A stretch of DNA of 64,000 nt from SpSt-1165 sp964391725 (GTDB taxonomy: Bacteria; Chloroflexota; Anaerolineae; Anaerolineales; Anaerolineaceae). A model generated the notes under the pieces. That model saw only the letters and a list, made by a program, of their open reading frames with translations. It did no database searches and had not been told where the DNA came from. The stretch spans positions 20,808-84,807 of the forward strand of contig CAYMNB010000006.1 of the NCBI GenBank assembly GCA_964391725.1, in the 5' to 3' direction. Both the position numbers and the translations under genes were made by a program. This document shows, piece by piece, positions 1-8,659 of this stretch. Within the stretch, counting starts at the first letter, position 1. Each line of letters opens with the position of its first letter.

Positions 1-905
1 GATCCGCCCGCTCCTGTAACCATGACTGTTTTTCCAAACAAACTTTCTCGAATCTTTTCGTCATTCAGCCGGGTAGGCTTTCTGCGTAGCAGGTCTGTAA
101 TCTCAACCTCTCGCAACCGGCTCACACCAATTTTCCCTTCGATTAATTCATAAATACCAGGAATCGTTCTAAACGGTATATCAAATTTGTGACAGGCACT
201 GGCTACCAGGCGTGCAACCCGGCCAGGTGCAGATGGGATGGCAATAATTACTTCGTCGACATCGAGGTGCGCTAACACTTTATCGATTTCGGTCACCGTG
301 CCAATCACTTTTATATTATTGATGACAAGATTTTGTTTGGTCGGATCATCGTCAAGAAACCCAATGGGTATGGCATTAAGCTGGGGAGTTTTCAACAATT
401 CACGCACAACAATTGCACCCGCATCACCAGCGCCAACCACCAACACTTTTTTGGGAGCATTTTCATAAAGGGAGTAGCTGCGATCCCCTGATTGGGTTTC
501 AGAAAAGAATCTAAACACAAATCTGCTTCCGCCTGTCAAAACCAGGCCCAATATCCAATCAATGACCAGTACACTGCGCGGAAAAGCCGTAAAGAACTCA
601 AGAGAAAATAACAATAGCATGATTGCGCCAATCATTGCAGAAGAAGTTGTGACAGAGAGGATTACCAGCCAGAGTTCTTTCACGCCAGCGTATCGCCACA
701 TACGCCGATAGATTCCATAGCTGTAATGCACCAGCGGTTTTATCAATAAGGACATAATCCCCATGATTAAAGCGCTATCGAGATAAACCATGAATGTAGA
801 GAAATTTTCGAGGCGCATCATGTAACTGATAAAGATACCGAAAACTATAAAAAACAAGTCGGCAATTAGAAAATGGATATTTCGAACGTTATATTTACTC
901 TTCAT
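1..905 (-). CDS. CapD/FlaA1-type nucleotide-sugar epimerase/dehydratase, cut by the window edge
   Basis: Reads leftward from an ATG at 905-903 and leaves the window after about 301 codons without a stop, so only the N-terminal half is seen. Residues about 10-130 contain four hydrophobic segments. Residues about 150-165 carry a nucleotide-binding loop with GAGDAG, and the last visible residues are VMVTGAGG, the beginning of the Rossmann GxxGxxG of the SDR domain. This order (four membrane segments, CoA-binding-like domain, SDR domain) is that of membrane-bound FlaA1/CapD/WbpM UDP-sugar 4,6-dehydratases or epimerases, which make precursors for surface glycans. It starts 3 bases after the stop of the sugar-phosphate transferase and so belongs to that operon. 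The exact sugar substrate cannot be read from the visible part. Confidence 0.85.
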   Translation of the reverse strand, partial: MKSKYNVRNIHFLIADLFFIVFGIFISYMMRLENFSTFMVYLDSALIMGIMSLLIKPLVHYSYGIYRRMWRYAGVKELWLVILSVTTSSAMIGAIMLLLFSLEFFTAFPRSVLVIDWILGLVLTGGSRFVFRFFSETQSGDRSYSLYENAPKKVLVVGAGDAGAIVVRELLKTPQLNAIPIGFLDDDPTKQNLVINNIKVIGTVTEIDKVLAHLDVDEVIIAIPSAPGRVARLVASACHKFDIPFRTIPGIYELIEGKIGVSRLREVEITDLLRRKPTRLNDEKIRESLFGKTVMVTGAGG

Positions 906-908
906 TGT

Positions 909-2333
909 TTATCTTCCACGCAAACCAAGCACCTGGCTGATTGATCGGACAATTATTTGCATGTCCAACAACAAAGAGCGGTGTTTTATATAGAACAGGT
1001 CGTATTCCAATTTTTCGACAGTCTCTTCCACGGTGGCAGCATACGATTGATGTACTTGCGCCCATCCTGTCAGCCCGGGCTTTGCCAACAAACGAGCGCG
1101 GTAAAAAGGAATCTCCTTTTGAAAATTGCTTACAAGTGATGTGATTTCTGCCCTTGGCCCGATCAAGCTCATTTTGCCTTGCAAAATCGCGAGGAATTGC
1201 GGTATTTCGTCGAGGTGGCTTTTCCTGAGCACCTTTCCTACCAGGGTGATTCGCTGATCATGCATCAGTGTTGGTTGAATCTGGGCAGATTTTTCTTTTG
1301 ATTGATACATTGACCGAAATTTGACCAATGTGTAGGGTTGCCCGTTTTTCCCTAACCGTTCTTGTTTAATGAAGACTGGAAAGCCGGACTCAACAACAAT
1401 TGCCAGGGAAACAATAGGAAGAAGAAGTAGAAAACCAATAGTCCCGGCAACTCCAGCAAAAAAATCTATGACCCGTTTAGAGAGAATATAGGAACTGGTC
1501 GAATGCACATCTGAATAGAACGTCCGTATTAACCATTCAGTATCGTGTAAATGAATCGGAATCCGTCCAGTAAGCTCCTCATATACTTGTGATGCAGTGG
1601 TCACTTCAATGCCGTTTTCTTCAAATTGCGTTAATTTTTCCAATAAATCGGGAGGTAAGTTTTTGTTGATCGCACAGATAATGTCGGTGACTCCAAATCG
1701 CCCTACGATATCTTCGAGAGAGTGTCTGTTGCCCACCACAGGGATACCTTCAATAAGCTCATTTGGCTTTTTATCATCAATAAACCCAATAATGTGAAAA
1801 ACCTCAGCGCGGGTACGACGGATGATTTCCAGGATCGATCTGCCGGTTTTTCCCGCTCCCAGGATTAGAATCCGTCGCAAAAAAGGTCTTGCAGTAAAAA
1901 CACTAATGTAAAGCAAACGCCAGGTGAAAGTGAACAAGGCTACCATCGGAATAAAAATACCGATTGCCAATCGGGGCAGGGGGGTGTTTTCATCAAAAAG
2001 GAAATAGACAAACAGATAAAGAACCAGGGCGATGAAAGCAGCCATCAGGATTGCCCGCAGGGTGTCCCTCTTTTGGCTGGCTTTGCGCAGATCATATAAC
2101 TCCAACAAAAGAAAGAGCCAGATTAGCGGGAGGAAGAAGTACCACACAGGTGCACGCGTGCGAATGAATTCGGCAGAGAACGAAAGCCACTCATCTTGTA
2201 GTGCCCAAATGTACAAAGCTATAAAAAGCGCAAAACCTGCGCACAACAGGTCACCTGCCAAAAGTATTTGAATTCTTTGGCGGGATCGAACGCGGATGAA
2301 GGATGTCTTTTGTGGGAGGTGATCAGTCTGCAT
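909..2333 (-). CDS. Polyprenyl-phosphate sugar-1-phosphate transferase (WbaP/bacterial sugar transferase family)
   Basis: A 474-residue protein with several N-terminal membrane segments (residues about 15-130), a central nucleotide-binding-like domain (LILGAGKTGRS near residue 155) and a C-terminal bacterial sugar transferase domain. The C-terminal domain starts at the SKRVIDF segment (about residue 285) and shows the family motifs KFRSM, DEIPQF and GPRAE. Such enzymes move a sugar-1-phosphate from a UDP-sugar to undecaprenyl phosphate and start synthesis of exopolysaccharide or capsule repeat units at the inner face of the membrane. I chose the ATG at 2333; a TTG at 2348 would add five residues. 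The start overlaps the end of the upstream glycosyltransferase by 11 bases, suggesting translational coupling. The sugar specificity is unknown. Confidence 0.88.
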   Translation of the reverse strand: MQTDHLPQKTSFIRVRSRQRIQILLAGDLLCAGFALFIALYIWALQDEWLSFSAEFIRTRAPVWYFFLPLIWLFLLLELYDLRKASQKRDTLRAILMAAFIALVLYLFVYFLFDENTPLPRLAIGIFIPMVALFTFTWRLLYISVFTARPFLRRILILGAGKTGRSILEIIRRTRAEVFHIIGFIDDKKPNELIEGIPVVGNRHSLEDIVGRFGVTDIICAINKNLPPDLLEKLTQFEENGIEVTTASQVYEELTGRIPIHLHDTEWLIRTFYSDVHSTSSYILSKRVIDFFAGVAGTIGFLLLLPIVSLAIVVESGFPVFIKQERLGKNGQPYTLVKFRSMYQSKEKSAQIQPTLMHDQRITLVGKVLRKSHLDEIPQFLAILQGKMSLIGPRAEITSLVSNFQKEIPFYRARLLAKPGLTGWAQVHQSYAATVEETVEKLEYDLFYIKHRSLLLDMQIIVRSISQVLGLRGR

Positions 2334-3336
2334 GTTTTTTCTTAACAACTAATTGCCCTAAGGATACCAGAAAACCAGAAGCCCATGAGAAGTGCATAGT
2401 TATGACGGCAGCGGCAGACAGAATCTTTTCGTTGAAAACCAATTCTTTTGACCGCTTATCAGTCACAACGGAGAATGCGACCAGGGCTAAATACAACAAT
2501 AACAATGCAGCAACCAGCAACAAGAGAGTGGGCAGGAAAATACTGATGCCCAAAAGTCCAACGAGACCCAGAACAAACAAGGGCGGTAAAGCCTGTCTCC
2601 AACGGATCGATTCTGGATATTTAGACAGCATTTTTACTTTCCAGAAACCATAACGCCAGTACTGCTTGGCGAGGCCCTTGAGCGTTGTACGCGCAAAATA
2701 AATGCATTGAATTTTTGGGTCTAAATAAACATGCCCACCAGTTTTTCTTATGCGAACGTTTAGATCATAATCTTCGTTAGACAGCAGATTCTCGTCATAT
2801 AGGCCAATTTTGTCAAACAAAGAACGATGAAAACTGCCGAAGGGAACAGTATCAATAAAACCCTCGTGCGATCCCGCCTGACGGTAGGCGGCATTGCCTG
2901 TTCCAATCGCATTCGATGCGGCGGAAGCAATTGCTTTTGCTGTCGGGGTGGTATCGCCGGGTTCAATGATCCATATGCCGCCAATGTTGTCGGCGGTTTC
3001 TTTTTTCAAATGATCAATGCATCTCTCGATATAGGTTCTTTCTGGGGTACAGTGGGCATCCAATCGAACAATGTATTGTCCCTTAGCAGCTTTAATGGCC
3101 GTATTCAATGCTGCGGGTATATGCCTTTTTGGATTGTCAACCACGCGGACATACAATTCTCTGTGGGCTTTTGAAAATTCTTCAATAGCATCACGGGTTC
3201 TGTCAGAGGAGAGCCCATCGGCAATGACAACCTCACAGGTGTTAATATCAATGGATTGTTCCAGGATAGCCGACAAAACCTGCGCGATTGTCTTCTCTTC
3301 GTTGTAGCATGGGATGATGATTGAAATATCGGGCAC
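2323..3336 (-). CDS. Family 2 glycosyltransferase, ExoA-like, membrane anchored
   Basis: A 337-residue protein opening with the GT2 fold signature ISIIIPCYNEE. Nucleotide-sugar contacts are visible at VIADGLSSDRT and LDAHCTPE (about residues 38-100), and an ED pair follows in LLSNEDYDL (about residue 185). The segment QYWRYGFWK is typical of ExoA-type succinoglycan transferases. Residues about 250-295 hold two hydrophobic helices that anchor the enzyme. It should add a sugar to a lipid-linked glycan on the cytoplasmic face. It lies 3 bases after the RidA stop and overlaps the next gene, so the four genes read as one operon. Donor and acceptor are not determinable. Confidence 0.88.
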   Translation of the reverse strand: MPDISIIIPCYNEEKTIAQVLSAILEQSIDINTCEVVIADGLSSDRTRDAIEEFSKAHRELYVRVVDNPKRHIPAALNTAIKAAKGQYIVRLDAHCTPERTYIERCIDHLKKETADNIGGIWIIEPGDTTPTAKAIASAASNAIGTGNAAYRQAGSHEGFIDTVPFGSFHRSLFDKIGLYDENLLSNEDYDLNVRIRKTGGHVYLDPKIQCIYFARTTLKGLAKQYWRYGFWKVKMLSKYPESIRWRQALPPLFVLGLVGLLGISIFLPTLLLLVAALLLLYLALVAFSVVTDKRSKELVFNEKILSAAAVITMHFSWASGFLVSLGQLVVKKKHAD

Positions 3337-3339
3337 AGA

Positions 3340-3726
3340 TTACCCCAACGACTTAACAGCGATGGCTTCAATTTCTACTTTTGCGCCACGCGGAAGGGCA
3401 GCGACCTGAAATGCGCTCCGTGCGGGGTAGGGGGCTTTAAAAAATTCTGCATAGATTTCATTCATCTTCTGGAACTCATTTATATCTGCCAGATAGACCG
3501 TTGTTTTTACGATGTCATCAAAAGTAAACCCTCCTGCAGTAAGAATGACGGAAAGGTTGGTAAGAGCTTGTCTGGTCTGCTCTTGTGTAGTCTCACCGGC
3601 AAAATTGTTGGTTACGGGGTCAATACCCAGTTGGCCGGCAGTAAACAGCATATTGCCCATTCGAATTGCGGCTGAATAGGGACCAACCGCTTTCGGGAGT
3701 TCTGGCGATTCAATCGGTTGTTTCAT
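3340..3726 (-). CDS. ridA: RidA family reactive imine/enamine deaminase
   Basis: A 128-residue protein of the YjgF/YER057c/UK114 family, about the usual length. The N-terminus has the family substrate-pocket stretch AVGPYSAAIR and the C-terminus the segment RSAFQVAALPRGAKVEIEAI, whose Arg and Glu belong to the active-site signature. RidA proteins hydrolyse reactive 2-aminoacrylate made by PLP enzymes and so protect them. The start is the ATG at 3726 because GAGGTGAGA lies just before it; an in-frame start at 3747 lacks this. It is the first gene of the leftward polysaccharide operon, although its role has no obvious link to glycan synthesis. Confidence 0.9.
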   Translation of the reverse strand: MKQPIESPELPKAVGPYSAAIRMGNMLFTAGQLGIDPVTNNFAGETTQEQTRQALTNLSVILTAGGFTFDDIVKTTVYLADINEFQKMNEIYAEFFKAPYPARSAFQVAALPRGAKVEIEAIAVKSLG

Positions 3727-3822
3727 TCTCACCTCGATCATATTCATATTGGAGAGTAATCACGCTGATTATAACATTGAAACCCATCCCGCTCTTTTCC
3801 CGAAAGCGATACAATACTATCC

Positions 3823-4611
3823 ATGAGTGATTGGCTGTTGGATCTACAAATAGATGTTCGCACAACAATTATGGTGCTTGTGATAGGGATGATTATTGTT
3901 GGAGGGTTGTTAATCATCCACGGCATCAAATTGATTCGGTATGGGACAACGATCGAATATTATCAAAAGCGGAAAAAATATATTCTTCGTGGCTTGCGCA
4001 TTTTTGCCACCGCCATTATCGTCGCCATCACAGCCGTTCTCTGCAGTAGATTTGGTGAACCGCTGGTTTATCAGGTGTATGTTCCCTCACCAACCAGCTC
4101 AATTACCCCCTCGATCACTCCTTCGCCAACCATCACGTTAACTCCCACCATCACATTGACCCCAACCGTCACACAAACCCCCTCCATCACACCCATACCA
4201 GAAGTACCCGATGATATTGTGAATGAATTTGAAGGCAGTACCGAAGTACCTGAAGAGGTTGTGTTCAGTCCTCTCGCAATCTCGAATGAAATCGATGATT
4301 TTTTTCAGGCAGTTTCACCTTCAGACCAATTCGCAGGTGATGATGAAGTACTCTATGGCAGTTTTACCTACAACAATATGGTTCCCGGATTGCAGTGGAC
4401 GATTTTGTGGCTTGATCCTGATGGCCTCATTATCTGCTATGAATCATTTGTTTGGGGCAATTTTACCGGTGGATATGGCTACACTGAGTGTAGCAGCCCG
4501 GGTCCACGATGGAAACAGGGGGAGTACCAGGTGCAGATGTTCTTAGGGACAGAGTGGTGGTTGACAGGGCGCTTTAGTGTTGGTGAAATTGCTCTTGAAG
4601 ACGAATCATGA
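3823..4611 (+). CDS. Two-TM membrane protein with Thr/Pro-rich stalk and extracellular domain, function unknown
   Basis: A 262-residue protein I do not recognise. Residues about 14-36 and 50-72 are hydrophobic helices separated by a short basic loop (KRKKY), which places that loop in the cytoplasm. Residues about 88-127 are a low-complexity stalk made of repeats such as TITLTPT, and the rest is an acidic extracellular domain of about 130 residues with aromatic-rich segments (WTILWLDPDG). Such Thr/Pro stalks are common on surface proteins of Chloroflexota and may be glycosylated. It stands alone, convergent with psuG, 13 bases between the two stops. Confidence 0.7.
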   Translation: MSDWLLDLQIDVRTTIMVLVIGMIIVGGLLIIHGIKLIRYGTTIEYYQKRKKYILRGLRIFATAIIVAITAVLCSRFGEPLVYQVYVPSPTSSITPSITPSPTITLTPTITLTPTVTQTPSITPIPEVPDDIVNEFEGSTEVPEEVVFSPLAISNEIDDFFQAVSPSDQFAGDDEVLYGSFTYNNMVPGLQWTILWLDPDGLIICYESFVWGNFTGGYGYTECSSPGPRWKQGEYQVQMFLGTEWWLTGRFSVGEIALEDES

Positions 4612-4624
4612 CCTTTTACCGCTC

Positions 4625-5545
4625 TTAGTAAGTTCTTTGTTTGTCTTTGCTTAGAGCAATTGCCACCAGAGAAGCTAATGTTGTGTTGTTTTTCAGTAAA
4701 TCAAGATTCGCCCTCATACTGAGTCCGTCTGTCAGTTGATTTACACGTGACAGCAGATAAGGGGTGGTGGCTGCACCATGAATGCCATCCGCCGCTGCCT
4801 CATTAATCGCCTGATCTATGGCATTTTCAATAGCTTCACCCTGCAACGCGGTTGAAGAGGGGGGAGGCACAACCAAAAGAATGGAGGATTGCAGGCCCAA
4901 AGACCAATGATGTCTGGCAATATCAGCAACCTCATCCGCAGAATCTACCGACATGTCGACGGGCAAACCGCTTGAAGGTGAAAAGAAAGCTGGAAAAGTG
5001 TCGGTTTGATAGCCAATGACAGGTACACCAGCTGTCTCCAGGTACTCACGTGTATTGGGCAGATCAAGTATTGACTTTGCGCCGGCACACACCACAACCA
5101 TAGGGGTAGTCGCCAGTTGCGGCAAATCAGCACTGATGTCGAAATTTGTTCCGCGATGAACTCCGCCAATGCCTCCGGTAGCGAAAACCTGGATATTGGC
5201 CAGTTTTGCGAGGATCATGGTTGCGCAAACCGTGGTGCCCCCATTTAATTGCCGGCTTAACGCAATGCCAAAATCTCTTTTGGATATTTTTCGGACATCT
5301 GTAGCCGGGTTCCCGAGGAGTTCAATTTCTTGTTGGGTTAGTCCAATTTTGGGTGTTCCCTGAATTATCCCGATGGTTGCCGGGGTTACGCCTGTTGCAC
5401 GCGCAGTTGCTTCGAGGTCAAGTGATAATTGAATATTGTGGGGATAGGGCAATCCGTGTGTTAGGACTGCTGTCTCTAAAGCCATCACTGGCTGTCCAAT
5501 GGCCATTGCCTGTTGCACTGGTTTTGAGATTTGAATTCCCTGCAT
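4625..5545 (-). CDS. psuG: Pseudouridine-5'-phosphate glycosidase
   Basis: A 306-residue protein, close to the length of E. coli PsuG. PsuG cleaves pseudouridine 5'-phosphate reversibly to uracil and ribose 5-phosphate. Family segments visible are ALETAVLTHGLPYPHN near the N-terminus, the Gly-rich FATGGIGGVHRG in the middle and TPYLLSRVNQLT near the end. I chose the ATG at 5545 because AAAGGAGCACGAC precedes it; a TTG at 5569 would add eight residues. The usual partner pseudouridine kinase (psuK) is not next to it here. A TATAAT box at 5574-5569 on this strand is its likely -10, back to back with the tRNA-Leu promoter. Confidence 0.92.
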   Translation of the reverse strand: MQGIQISKPVQQAMAIGQPVMALETAVLTHGLPYPHNIQLSLDLEATARATGVTPATIGIIQGTPKIGLTQQEIELLGNPATDVRKISKRDFGIALSRQLNGGTTVCATMILAKLANIQVFATGGIGGVHRGTNFDISADLPQLATTPMVVVCAGAKSILDLPNTREYLETAGVPVIGYQTDTFPAFFSPSSGLPVDMSVDSADEVADIARHHWSLGLQSSILLVVPPPSSTALQGEAIENAIDQAINEAAADGIHGAATTPYLLSRVNQLTDGLSMRANLDLLKNNTTLASLVAIALSKDKQRTY

Positions 5546-5568
5546 GTCGTGCTCCTTTTTTTCACACA

Positions 5569-5574
5569 ATTATA
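5569..5574 (-). promoter_or_regulatory. -10 box of psuG
   Basis: Perfect TATAAT on the minus strand 24 bases upstream of the psuG ATG. No good -35 is present at 16-18 bases; the nearest candidate, TTGGAC at 5594-5589, is only 14 bases away. Confidence 0.45.
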
Positions 5575-5579
5575 ACCGC

Positions 5580-5607
5580 TTGACAAGCGTCCAAGTTCTG
5601 TTAAACT
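5580..5607 (+). promoter_or_regulatory. Promoter of tRNA-Leu
   Basis: Consensus -35 TTGACA at 5580-5585, a 16-base spacer and a weaker -10 TAAACT at 5602-5607, ending 10 bases before the mature tRNA 5' end. It overlaps the divergent psuG promoter region. Confidence 0.6.
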
Positions 5608-5617
5608 AAACTCTATT

Positions 5618-5701
5618 GGGCTGATGGCGGAACAGGCAGACGCATTAGACTTAAAATCTAACGATGGAAACATCGTGTGGGTTCGACTCCCACTCAGCCC
5701 A
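5618..5701 (+). tRNA. tRNA-Leu(TAA)
   Basis: An 84-base class II tRNA with a long variable arm. The acceptor GGGCTGA pairs with TCAGCCC, the anticodon loop is CTTAAAA giving anticodon TAA, and the T loop is GGTTCGACTCC. The discriminator is A at 5701; no CCA is encoded, so it is added after transcription. Confidence 0.95.
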
Positions 5702-5703
5702 TT

Positions 5704-5727
5704 AAAACCTTGTTTCAAGGTTTTTTT
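5704..5727 (+). terminator. Terminator after tRNA-Leu
   Basis: Nine-base-pair stem AAAACCTTG / CAAGGTTTT with a TTT loop followed by more T residues, directly after the tRNA. Confidence 0.75.
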
Positions 5728-5803
5728 AATGTTCAGGTGCGGGAGAGCGGTTAAGGTAGAATTAAAGTCGATGATACCAATAGGTTGAATACGGAGTGAA
5801 AAT

Positions 5804-7294
5804 ATGGAAAAGATACACGTGCTGGCGTTAGATTTAGGGGCAGAAAGCGGACGGGCGATTGTAGGTGCTTTCGATGGCCACACCATCGAGATTCAGGAAG
5901 TTCATCGATTTCCCAATTTATCGGTTCGATTACCGGATGGTTTACATTGGGATATCCTCTACCTGTTCAATGAAGTGAAAAAGGGGATACGGCTCGCTTA
6001 CAAACAATACGGTGAAAGTCTTATCAGCCTGGGTATCGATACCTGGGGGGTGGACCATGCGTTGATTGACGCCAAAGGGCATATGACTTTCTTGCCCTAT
6101 CATTATCGTGACAGCCGCACAGACCATGTAATGGAAGAAGTTTTCTCCATCGTTCCAAAGGATAAAATATTCTTCCAAACCGGCATTCAGTTTATGTCCA
6201 TCAACACCCTGTATCAGCTCAGGTCTCTTTTACAAACCAACCCGATTGCCATCCAGAATGCCAAAACATTCCTTACCATTCCCGATCTATTGAATTATTG
6301 GCTCACAGGGAAAAGGGTCAGTGAGTTTTCCATTGCCACCACTACCCAATGTTATGACCCAACCAGTAAAAATTGGGCCTATTCGCTTATGGAGAAAATC
6401 GGCATCCCTGGTGATATATTCCCTGAAATCGTTTCTTCCGGCACTATTTTAGGAAACCTGCTTCCGTATGTAACGCAAGAACTAGGTGCCTACAACCTCC
6501 AGGTGGTAGCGCCTGCCTGCCATGATACCGCCAGCGCCGTGCTATCCATACCAAAAAGCCATGTGCCAAGCGCTTATCTAAGCTCTGGAACCTGGTCGTT
6601 GTTAGGTATAGAATCCCCCAACCCTATCATCAATCAACAATCGTTGGCGATGAATTTCACCAATGAAGGCGGTTTTGATGGTTCCATTCGGTTTTTAAAG
6701 AATATTACCGGCCTGTGGATCGTTCAGGAATGTAAGCGTTACTGGCAATCACAAGGGAATAATTATTCGTATGCTGACTTAACAGACCTGGCAAACACTG
6801 CGGCAGGCCACCAGGCATACATAGACACCGAATGGCCGGAGTTCCTAAAGCCTGGCAATATGCCCGATAAGGTTCGTCAGTATTGCGCATTAACCAATCA
6901 GCCTGTGCCACAAGACCCAGGCTCCATTATCCGTTGTGTATTGGAGAGCCTGGCACTCAAGTACAAAGAAGAATTTGACGCATTAGAAGTGGTCACCGGC
7001 CAGCATATTCAACAGTTGAACATAGTTGGCGGTGGCAGCCAAAACACCTTGTTGAACCAGTGTGCTGCCAATGCATTGAAAAGAAAAGTGGTCACTGGCC
7101 CGGTCGAGGCAACCGCATTCGGCAATATTCTCGGCCAGTTGATTGCCCTTGGAAAGGTCGAAACCATCGACAGAGCCAAAGAAATCGTCTCGAATTCCTG
7201 CACACTAAGCACCTATCAACCTCAAGATATTGAGGAATGGCAAACCGCTTACCCAACTTACAAACAATTGGTGAACGATTACAGAAATGAATAA
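5804..7294 (+). CDS. rhaB: Rhamnulokinase (FGGY carbohydrate kinase)
   Basis: A 496-residue FGGY-family kinase. The N-terminus has the phosphate loop ALDLGAESGRA, typical of RhaB, and the catalytic region includes GIDTWGVDHALID. The centre has the RhaB-like pattern SSGTWSLLGIE and NEGGFDGSIRFLKNITG, and the C-terminal ATP loop reads VGGGSQNTLLNQ. RhaB phosphorylates L-rhamnulose to L-rhamnulose 1-phosphate. GGAGTGAAAAT precedes the ATG. The gene overlaps the following nicotinate phosphoribosyltransferase-like gene by 8 bases. Rhamnose isomerase and aldolase are not adjacent; with fucose and lyxose isomerases nearby, the enzyme might act on L-fuculose or another 6-deoxyketose instead. Confidence 0.88.
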   Translation: MEKIHVLALDLGAESGRAIVGAFDGHTIEIQEVHRFPNLSVRLPDGLHWDILYLFNEVKKGIRLAYKQYGESLISLGIDTWGVDHALIDAKGHMTFLPYHYRDSRTDHVMEEVFSIVPKDKIFFQTGIQFMSINTLYQLRSLLQTNPIAIQNAKTFLTIPDLLNYWLTGKRVSEFSIATTTQCYDPTSKNWAYSLMEKIGIPGDIFPEIVSSGTILGNLLPYVTQELGAYNLQVVAPACHDTASAVLSIPKSHVPSAYLSSGTWSLLGIESPNPIINQQSLAMNFTNEGGFDGSIRFLKNITGLWIVQECKRYWQSQGNNYSYADLTDLANTAAGHQAYIDTEWPEFLKPGNMPDKVRQYCALTNQPVPQDPGSIIRCVLESLALKYKEEFDALEVVTGQHIQQLNIVGGGSQNTLLNQCAANALKRKVVTGPVEATAFGNILGQLIALGKVETIDRAKEIVSNSCTLSTYQPQDIEEWQTAYPTYKQLVNDYRNE

Positions 7295-8609
7295 CCAGAT
7301 GAACATGGATTTTTATGCACCAACTCTCCACATGGATATAGAAGCTATCCGGTCGGGATACTTCACCGATGCTTATTTTCTCAATATTCAGACGATATTG
7401 GAATCGATGAGTGATTCTTCGTTTCCATCACTTGACCCGATGACCGACAGTGGATATCAGGTTTCTGATACGCAGGTTGAGATGCAATGGTTTACAAGGC
7501 GGCCCGGACAGACACTCGTTTGTGGGTTGAATTTTGCGCTGGCTTGTCTGAAAAATTGCACTGGCTACTGGGAAAATGGCCAATTTATTGATACGGCTGA
7601 TGCCCTGGAAGTGTGGGCGGTTCCAGAGGGTTCCTTTGTTGATTATCAAGGGGATCCGTCTGCGGTAGTGCCTGTTCTGAAGGTGAGAGGCAAATACCGC
7701 GATTTTGGGATCAATGAAACAGTAACTTTGGGCTATTTAGCACGTGCCAGCCGCGTTGCCACCAATGTGTATGAATTATTGGTTGCAACACAAGGAAAAC
7801 CGTTGCTTTTCTTTCCTGCACGCTATGATTTACCCGAAACCCAGACCATAGATGGCTATGCTTATGGTACGGCTGTAAAGACTTACAATGAAAAATTCGG
7901 AAAAGATTTACAATTAGTTGTGTCAACAGATGCCCAGGGTGCTTTGTTGGGTATCATTGGGGGAGGGACAATTCCGCATGCCGCCATTGCCTGTTTCCTC
8001 GGTGATACTGTGAAAACCACATTGGCCTTTGCAAAATTCATAGATCCTGCCATTCCGCGCGTTGCCTTGGTTGATTTTGATAATGATTGTGTTAATGCTT
8101 CCAAAAACGTTGCCCATTCGTTGTTTCACGAATACATCGCGTGTGTTCGACGTGGCAATGATGAAGAGGCAAAACGTTATAAACTGTTTGGGGTGCGCCT
8201 GGACACAAGCTCAGCGCTCATTGACAAATCATTGGTACCAACCGGGGAAAAACGAGAGGATTATGGCGTAAATCCCCGCCTGGTACAGGCAGTTCGCAAA
8301 GGTTTGGATGATGCCTGGATGGAATGGGATTTGAAGCAGGATGACATACCTCTGGCAAAAACTTACTTGCGGGAAGTAAAGATCATTGTTTCCGGCGGCT
8401 TCAACAAAGATAAGATCCGGTGGTTCGAAGAAACCAATATCCCCGTTGATATATATGCAGTCGGTTCAGCCACCTTCGACAACCATGGTCCCACCGTGAC
8501 TGATTACACAGCGGATGTTGTGCAGGTAAAAATTGGCGATGAATGGTCGCCGATGGCAAAAGTGGGACGCAAGCAAAATGAAAACCCTGAACTGGTTCGG
8601 GTCTGGTAA
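7287..8609 (+). CDS. Nicotinate phosphoribosyltransferase-like protein
   Basis: A 440-residue protein with the architecture of the nicotinate/quinolinate phosphoribosyltransferase superfamily. Visible family features are GYFTDAYFLNIQTILE at the N-terminus, a beta-rich entry domain (VVPVLKVRGKY), the segment TLGYLARASRVATNVYELL, the substrate-pocket loop GGTIPHAAIA near residue 230 and a phosphate-binding stretch GVRLDTSS near residue 312. Known members join nicotinate and PRPP to give nicotinate mononucleotide in NAD salvage. The gene overlaps rhaB by 8 bases and so is translationally linked to a sugar kinase, unusual for pncB. It may be a member with a different base or acceptor. In-frame ATGs at 7299 and 7305 are possible starts. 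Confidence 0.78.
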   Translation: MNNQMNMDFYAPTLHMDIEAIRSGYFTDAYFLNIQTILESMSDSSFPSLDPMTDSGYQVSDTQVEMQWFTRRPGQTLVCGLNFALACLKNCTGYWENGQFIDTADALEVWAVPEGSFVDYQGDPSAVVPVLKVRGKYRDFGINETVTLGYLARASRVATNVYELLVATQGKPLLFFPARYDLPETQTIDGYAYGTAVKTYNEKFGKDLQLVVSTDAQGALLGIIGGGTIPHAAIACFLGDTVKTTLAFAKFIDPAIPRVALVDFDNDCVNASKNVAHSLFHEYIACVRRGNDEEAKRYKLFGVRLDTSSALIDKSLVPTGEKREDYGVNPRLVQAVRKGLDDAWMEWDLKQDDIPLAKTYLREVKIIVSGGFNKDKIRWFEETNIPVDIYAVGSATFDNHGPTVTDYTADVVQVKIGDEWSPMAKVGRKQNENPELVRVW

Positions 8610-8610
8610 T

Positions 8611-8651
8611 AAAAAGAGGCTGTCCCGAAAGTAACCGGACAGCCTCTTTTT
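8611..8651. terminator. Bidirectional terminator between the rhaB operon and fucI
   Basis: A perfect 15-base-pair stem, AAAAAGAGGCTGTCC (8611-8625) against GGACAGCCTCTTTTT (8637-8651), with an 11-base loop. A and T tracts on both sides let it stop transcription from either direction, which fits the convergent genes. Confidence 0.92.
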
Positions 8652-8659
8652 ATTCATTC

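Noticed and set aside
5485..5886. A minus-strand frame covering the start of psuG, tRNA-Leu and the start of rhaB
   Set aside because: It crosses a tRNA and terminator and overlaps two firm genes.
8611..8651. The hairpin as a regulatory RNA
   Set aside because: Position between convergent stops and A/T tracts fit a plain bidirectional terminator.
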